64,000 bases of DNA from Pseudofrankia sp. DC12. Its GTDB lineage: Bacteria; Actinomycetota; Actinomycetes; Frankiales; Frankiaceae. The notes beneath the pieces are model-generated. The model had not been told where the DNA came from. It searched no databases and was given only the letters and a program-made list of their open reading frames with translations. This document shows positions 63,534 through 64,000 of the stretch, piece after piece (position 1 is the stretch's first letter; the number at the start of each line of letters is the position of its first letter). The stretch lies in assembly GCF_000966285.1 (NCBI RefSeq), contig NZ_KQ031391.1, positions 1,698,640 to 1,762,639 of the forward strand, written 5' to 3'. A program made the translations under genes and the position numbers.

Positions 63534-64000
63534 TCAGGCGGTGGGCGCCATGTCGAAGGTGGCCTCGTCGGGGGCGCCGGCCCGGCGTGTGGTGCGGGGC
63601 TCGTCGGGACGGCCGCGGCCGAGCGCCAGCAGCCGGGCCTCGTCCACGCCGAGGGGTGGGCAGAACACCGGGCCGGTGGCCCGGTCACAGCCGAGGCTGA
63701 TGAGGCGGGCGGCGAAGCGGGCGGTGTCGACGCCGTCGGCGAGGACCGCCGTCCGGCGGCGTCGGGCCAGGGCCACCATCGCGGCGAAGACCGACTCGCC
63801 CTCCAGATCGCGCAGCGTGGCCCGCAGGAAACGGTCGTCGAGCCGGACGAGGTCGAGGGGCAGCAGGTCCAGGGTGGCCGGCGAGCCGATCCAGCGGCCG
63901 AACGCGCGCACGGCGACGGCCACGCCGCTGTCGCGCAGCCGGTCGAGGGTGCGAGGCAGGGACGGGTCGGCCCGTCCCAGCACATCCTCGGTGAACGCGA
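63534..64000 (-). CDS. degenerate EAL-domain protein, 3' part
   Basis: The last 155 or so codons of a gene whose 5' end is beyond the window. The pattern is that of the end of an EAL (c-di-GMP phosphodiesterase) domain, AFTEDVLGRADPSLPRTLDR, then VRAFGRWIGSPATLDLLPLD where an active enzyme has DDFGTG, LVRLDDRFL, VLADGVDT in place of AEGVET, and GCDRATGPVFCPPL. The metal-binding DD is lost, so this domain is probably a c-di-GMP sensor or inactive. Other domains may lie outside. Confidence 0.75.
   Translation of the reverse strand, partial: AFTEDVLGRADPSLPRTLDRLRDSGVAVAVRAFGRWIGSPATLDLLPLDLVRLDDRFLRATLRDLEGESVFAAMVALARRRRTAVLADGVDTARFAARLISLGCDRATGPVFCPPLGVDEARLLALGRGRPDEPRTTRRAGAPDEATFDMAPTA

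Overview
The window is 64 kb of very GC-rich DNA with strong G/C third-position bias. Its gene content is that of a filamentous actinomycete: Lsr2, SepH, LexA with an actinobacterial-type SOS palindrome, NrdR and coenzyme-B12-dependent NrdJ, polyphosphate glucokinase, DUF7455, DUF6457 beside MoaA, and a multi-sensor SpoIIE-type phosphatase. Frankia or a close relative is my best guess, but that is an inference from gene content and style, not from any search. I saw no rRNA, tRNA, CRISPR array, prophage or insertion sequence. The mobile or decayed DNA is an intein in nrdJ, a composite AAA/Fic remnant, an LCP-protein remnant and a shortened DUF222 gene.

Layout. 1-4.1 kb: type II fatty-acid synthesis genes (fabH end, acpP, fabF) and an acyl-CoA carboxylase beta subunit, closed by a perfect 19-bp hairpin. 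4.2-14.1 kb: a DUF222 protein behind a LexA-type box, an MFS exporter, an FtsH-like protease with an unusual insertion followed by a lipoprotein gene, a membrane protein, moaA with its DUF6457 partner, and ppgK. 14.7-25.1 kb: sepH, a structured-looking intergenic stretch, a DUF7455 zinc-binding protein, a YihY membrane protein, an LCP remnant, an M24 aminopeptidase, lsr2 between two gene-poor stretches, and a NYN/PIN-like protein. 25.2-37.3 kb: an ABC ATPase, the large phosphatase, and a protein-acylation module (GNAT/acyl-CoA synthetase fusion plus AcuC deacetylase) divergent from acetoacetyl-CoA synthetase.

37.8-50.5 kb: a primary-type sigma factor, a GH63-like hydrolase, an SRPBCC-ArsR-SRPBCC operon behind two near-identical palindromes, a MoxR ATPase/vWA pair divergent from two co-translated proteins of unknown function, GtrA, DUF2752 and RDD membrane proteins, and the AAA/Fic remnant. 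50.5-58 kb: nrdJ with a 357-residue LAGLIDADG intein, nrdR, and a small membrane protein divergent from lexA with an SOS-type box between them. 58.3-64 kb: a DUF4143 ATPase preceded by 23-bp direct repeats, hflX, dapF, a methionine aminopeptidase and the end of a degenerate EAL-domain gene.

Two themes recur. DNA damage and DNA-precursor supply are represented by LexA, two SOS-type boxes, the small membrane protein and nrdRJ. Acetyl-CoA chemistry is represented by fatty-acid synthesis, the acyl-CoA carboxylase, acetoacetyl-CoA synthetase and the acyltransferase/deacetylase pair. The least understood locus is the MoxR/vWA divergon at 42.9-47.5 kb.
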